This document shows positions 5,855 through 7,251 of a DNA stretch of 7,251 nucleotides, piece after piece (within the stretch, counting starts at the first letter, position 1; every line of letters begins with the position of its first letter). The DNA lies in assembly GCA_017989885.1 (NCBI GenBank), contig JAGNPA010000086.1, positions 1 to 7,251 of the forward strand, read 5' to 3'. Source of the DNA: Aquabacterium sp. Its GTDB lineage: Bacteria; Pseudomonadota; Gammaproteobacteria; Burkholderiales; Burkholderiaceae_C. Under the pieces are notes generated by a model. That model saw only the letters and a list, made by a program, of their open reading frames with translations, was not told where the DNA came from and searched no databases. Position numbers and translations under genes: made by a program.

Positions 5855-7021
5855 ATGCGATTCATCCCCAAAGCGCTCAAGCTCGCCCCTCTGGCTGCCA
5901 CCGTGGCCCTGGCCTTCAGCGCCAGCGGTGCCTTGGCTCAGGAAGTGCTCAAGATCGGTCTGACTGCCCCGCTGAGCGGTGGCGCGGCCCTGTATGGCAA
6001 GAACGTGCTCAACGGCCTGAACCTGGCCGCCAAGGAAATCAATGCCCAGGGCTTGACCGTGGCTGGCAAGAAGTACAAGGTCGAGATCGTGGCGCTGGAC
6101 GACAAGTACTCGCCTGCCGAAGCCAGCATCAACGCCCGTCGCCTGAAGCAGCAGCATGAAACGGCCGTGATCTACGTGCCGCACTCGGGTGGTGCCTTTG
6201 CCCTGCAGACCTTCAACCAGCAAGAAAACTTCCTGCTGATGGCCTACACCAGCGTGCCCACCATCACGGAAAAGGGCAACAAGCTGACGATGCGCATTCC
6301 GCCCAACTTCATGACCTACATCGAGCCCTTCATCCGCTACGAGATGAAGAAGGGCAAGAAGCTGGGCATGGCACCGGCTGACCACGACTACGCCAAGGCC
6401 TGGGTGGCCGCGTTCGAGCCGGCCTGGATCAAGGCGGGCGGCACCGTGGTGTCCAAGAACCCGATGTCCTACAACAAGTCGGCCGACTTCTACACTGGCG
6501 TGAGCCGCGTGCTGGAAACCAAGCCGGACGTGATGTTCATCGGCGGCCCTTCCGAGCCGACCGGTCTGGTGGCCAAGCAGGCCCGCGAGCTGGGCTTCAA
6601 GGGCTCGTTCATCGTGATGGACCAGGCCAAGATGGACGAAATGGCCAAGGTGATCGGCGGCCTGCAGATGCTGGAAGGCTCGATCGGCACCCTGCCGCTG
6701 ACGGCTGACGAGCGCCCCGGCGCCAAGGCCTTCGTGAACGCTTTCCGTGCCGAGTACGGTGCGGGCGCGAACCCGTCATCGGAGTCGTCGCTGAACTACT
6801 CCTCGCTGCACATCGTGGTCAACGCGATGAAGCTGGCCGGCACCGTGAGCGATCCCGCTGCCATCCGCGCCAAGCTGGACGCTGCGGCCAAGGCCCTGCC
6901 TGACGCCCTCAACCCCAACGACTTCAATGGCGTGGACGAAAAGGGTGGCTCGGTGCTCAACACCGTGATCGGCGTGGTCGAGGGTGGCAAACTCAAGGGT
7001 GTGCGCCTGAAGGATCTGTGA
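5855..7021 (+). CDS. Periplasmic substrate-binding protein of the Liv-type ABC transporter (LivK-like)
   Basis: A 388-residue precursor of the type I periplasmic binding fold (Peripla_BP_6 class) that captures the substrate and delivers it to LivH/LivM. Residues 1-28 form a Sec signal peptide: basic MRFIPKALK, a hydrophobic core, and an ALA-Q cleavage site after residue 28. The mature protein starts QEVLKIGLTAPLSGGAALYG, the classic opening of this family, and later has VALDDKYSPAEA, the pocket segment PHSGGAFALQ, and a repeated two-lobe Rossmann pattern. The ATG at 5855 has AAGGAG (5841-5846) 8 nt upstream; the frame is open further back but only as a shadow of livF. The precursor contains no cysteine, unlike E. 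coli LivJ/LivK, which have a disulfide. The segment MAYTSVP stands where LivJ has its ligand-binding Ala/Thr residues, so the ligand could be a branched-chain amino acid, an amide or another small acid. Last gene of the operon, before a strong terminator. Confidence 0.93.
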   Translation: MRFIPKALKLAPLAATVALAFSASGALAQEVLKIGLTAPLSGGAALYGKNVLNGLNLAAKEINAQGLTVAGKKYKVEIVALDDKYSPAEASINARRLKQQHETAVIYVPHSGGAFALQTFNQQENFLLMAYTSVPTITEKGNKLTMRIPPNFMTYIEPFIRYEMKKGKKLGMAPADHDYAKAWVAAFEPAWIKAGGTVVSKNPMSYNKSADFYTGVSRVLETKPDVMFIGGPSEPTGLVAKQARELGFKGSFIVMDQAKMDEMAKVIGGLQMLEGSIGTLPLTADERPGAKAFVNAFRAEYGAGANPSSESSLNYSSLHIVVNAMKLAGTVSDPAAIRAKLDAAAKALPDALNPNDFNGVDEKGGSVLNTVIGVVEGGKLKGVRLKDL

Positions 7022-7030
7022 TCCCTGACC

Positions 7031-7064
7031 GTCCACCGCCTGCGGTGGACGGCACCGCAGGCGG
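7031..7064 (+). promoter_or_regulatory. Two mutually exclusive hairpins just upstream of the terminator
   Basis: Hairpin A pairs GTCCACCG (7031-7038) with CGGTGGAC (7043-7050) around a 4-nt loop. An alternative hairpin pairs CCGCCTGCGGTG (7036-7047) with CACCGCAGGCGG (7053-7064), a perfect 12-bp stem with a 5-nt loop. The second uses both arms of hairpin A and also the first bases of the terminator stem, so the three cannot all form. This is the geometry of an attenuator, or simply a redundant terminator region. Confidence 0.6.
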
Positions 7065-7093
7065 GCCCCTACACGGGGTGACCCGCCTTTTTT
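7059..7093 (+). terminator. Rho-independent terminator of the liv operon
   Basis: AGGCGGG (7059-7065) pairs with CCCGCCT (7082-7088). An inner CCCC/GGGG pairing (7066-7069 with 7075-7078) closes a TACAC loop, with a 3-nt bulge on the 3' side. Six T residues (7088-7093) follow at once. It lies 38 nt after the stop of the binding-protein gene, where an operon terminator is expected. Confidence 0.9.
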
Positions 7094-7106
7094 GCGCGCA
7101 GACCGC

Positions 7107-7120
7107 TGTTCTGCAGAACA
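7107..7120. promoter_or_regulatory. Perfect 14-bp palindrome, possible operator
   Basis: TGTTCTGCAGAACA is fully self-complementary and lies 14 nt beyond the terminator's T-run, in non-coding DNA. A site with this symmetry suits a dimeric regulator of the downstream gene. It does not fit the LexA, FNR or Fur consensus as I know them. Confidence 0.45.
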
Positions 7121-7137
7121 ATTTCCGATTTCACGAT

Positions 7138-7157
7138 GCAAGCCACCCCAGGCTTGC
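7138..7157 (+). repeat. 7-bp perfect inverted repeat (hairpin)
   Basis: GCAAGCC (7138-7144) and GGCTTGC (7151-7157) flank a 6-nt ACCCCA loop. No T-run follows, so it is not a terminator. It may be a leader structure or an operator for the next gene to the right. Confidence 0.4.
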
Positions 7158-7251
7158 CCGGTGTCGTCGGTTTGTTGGCACCCCATTCGTCCCGGGTGCT
7201 GCCAGACATGCCAAGATACCGACAACGAACCGCCATTCCATGATGCAGACC

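Noticed and set aside
7107..7120. Palindrome as a LexA (SOS) box
   Set aside because: The LexA pattern CTG-N10-CAG would need CAG at 7119-7121, where the sequence reads CAA, and the centre is not AT-rich.
7240..7251. ATG ATG CAG ACC at the right edge as the start of a new gene
   Set aside because: Only four codons are visible and no Shine-Dalgarno sequence lies upstream; it may be real but cannot be supported here.

Overview
The window looks like ordinary chromosomal DNA from a high-GC betaproteobacterium, most likely Burkholderiales. This rests on the GC-rich codon use, the Rnk and Liv-type protein sequences and the gene overlaps. No marker gene fixes the genus. There are no mobile elements, CRISPR arrays, tRNA or rRNA genes.

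Layout. (1) 1-581, minus strand: the N-terminal 193 codons of a single-pass membrane protein with a long acidic Pro/Glu-rich tail, running off the left edge. (2) 735-1544, plus strand: a double-hotdog (TesB-like) acyl-CoA thioesterase, divergent from gene 1. (3) 1555-1977, minus strand: rnk, a GreA/GreB-fold RNA polymerase-binding regulator, convergent with the thioesterase and separated from it by 10 bp. (4) 1978-2451: a 474-bp divergent intergenic region with inverted repeats and a candidate Shine-Dalgarno-sequestering pairing. (5) 2452-7021, plus strand: a complete branched-chain-amino-acid-type (HAAT family) ABC importer in the order livH-livM-livG-livF-substrate-binding protein. (6) 7031-7093: a Rho-independent terminator preceded by overlapping alternative hairpins. 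(7) 7094-7251: a non-coding stretch with a perfect 14-bp palindrome and another hairpin, probably the control region of the next gene.

How the genes work together. The periplasmic binding protein would capture a small substrate and hand it to the LivH/LivM channel, with import driven by the LivG/LivF ATPase pair. LivH to LivF are tightly packed (1-nt gap, 8-nt overlap, 14-nt overlap), which implies translational coupling. The binding-protein gene comes last, after a 58-nt C-rich gap, with its own strong ribosome-binding site. The substrate is not settled: the binding protein has no cysteine, and its pocket segment differs from E. coli LivJ/LivK. The thioesterase and rnk share no evident pathway with the transporter.

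I found no convincing new biological system. The points most worth checking are the non-canonical ABC signature of LivG, the mutually exclusive hairpins at the 3' end of the operon, the structured liv leader, and the 14-bp palindrome downstream.
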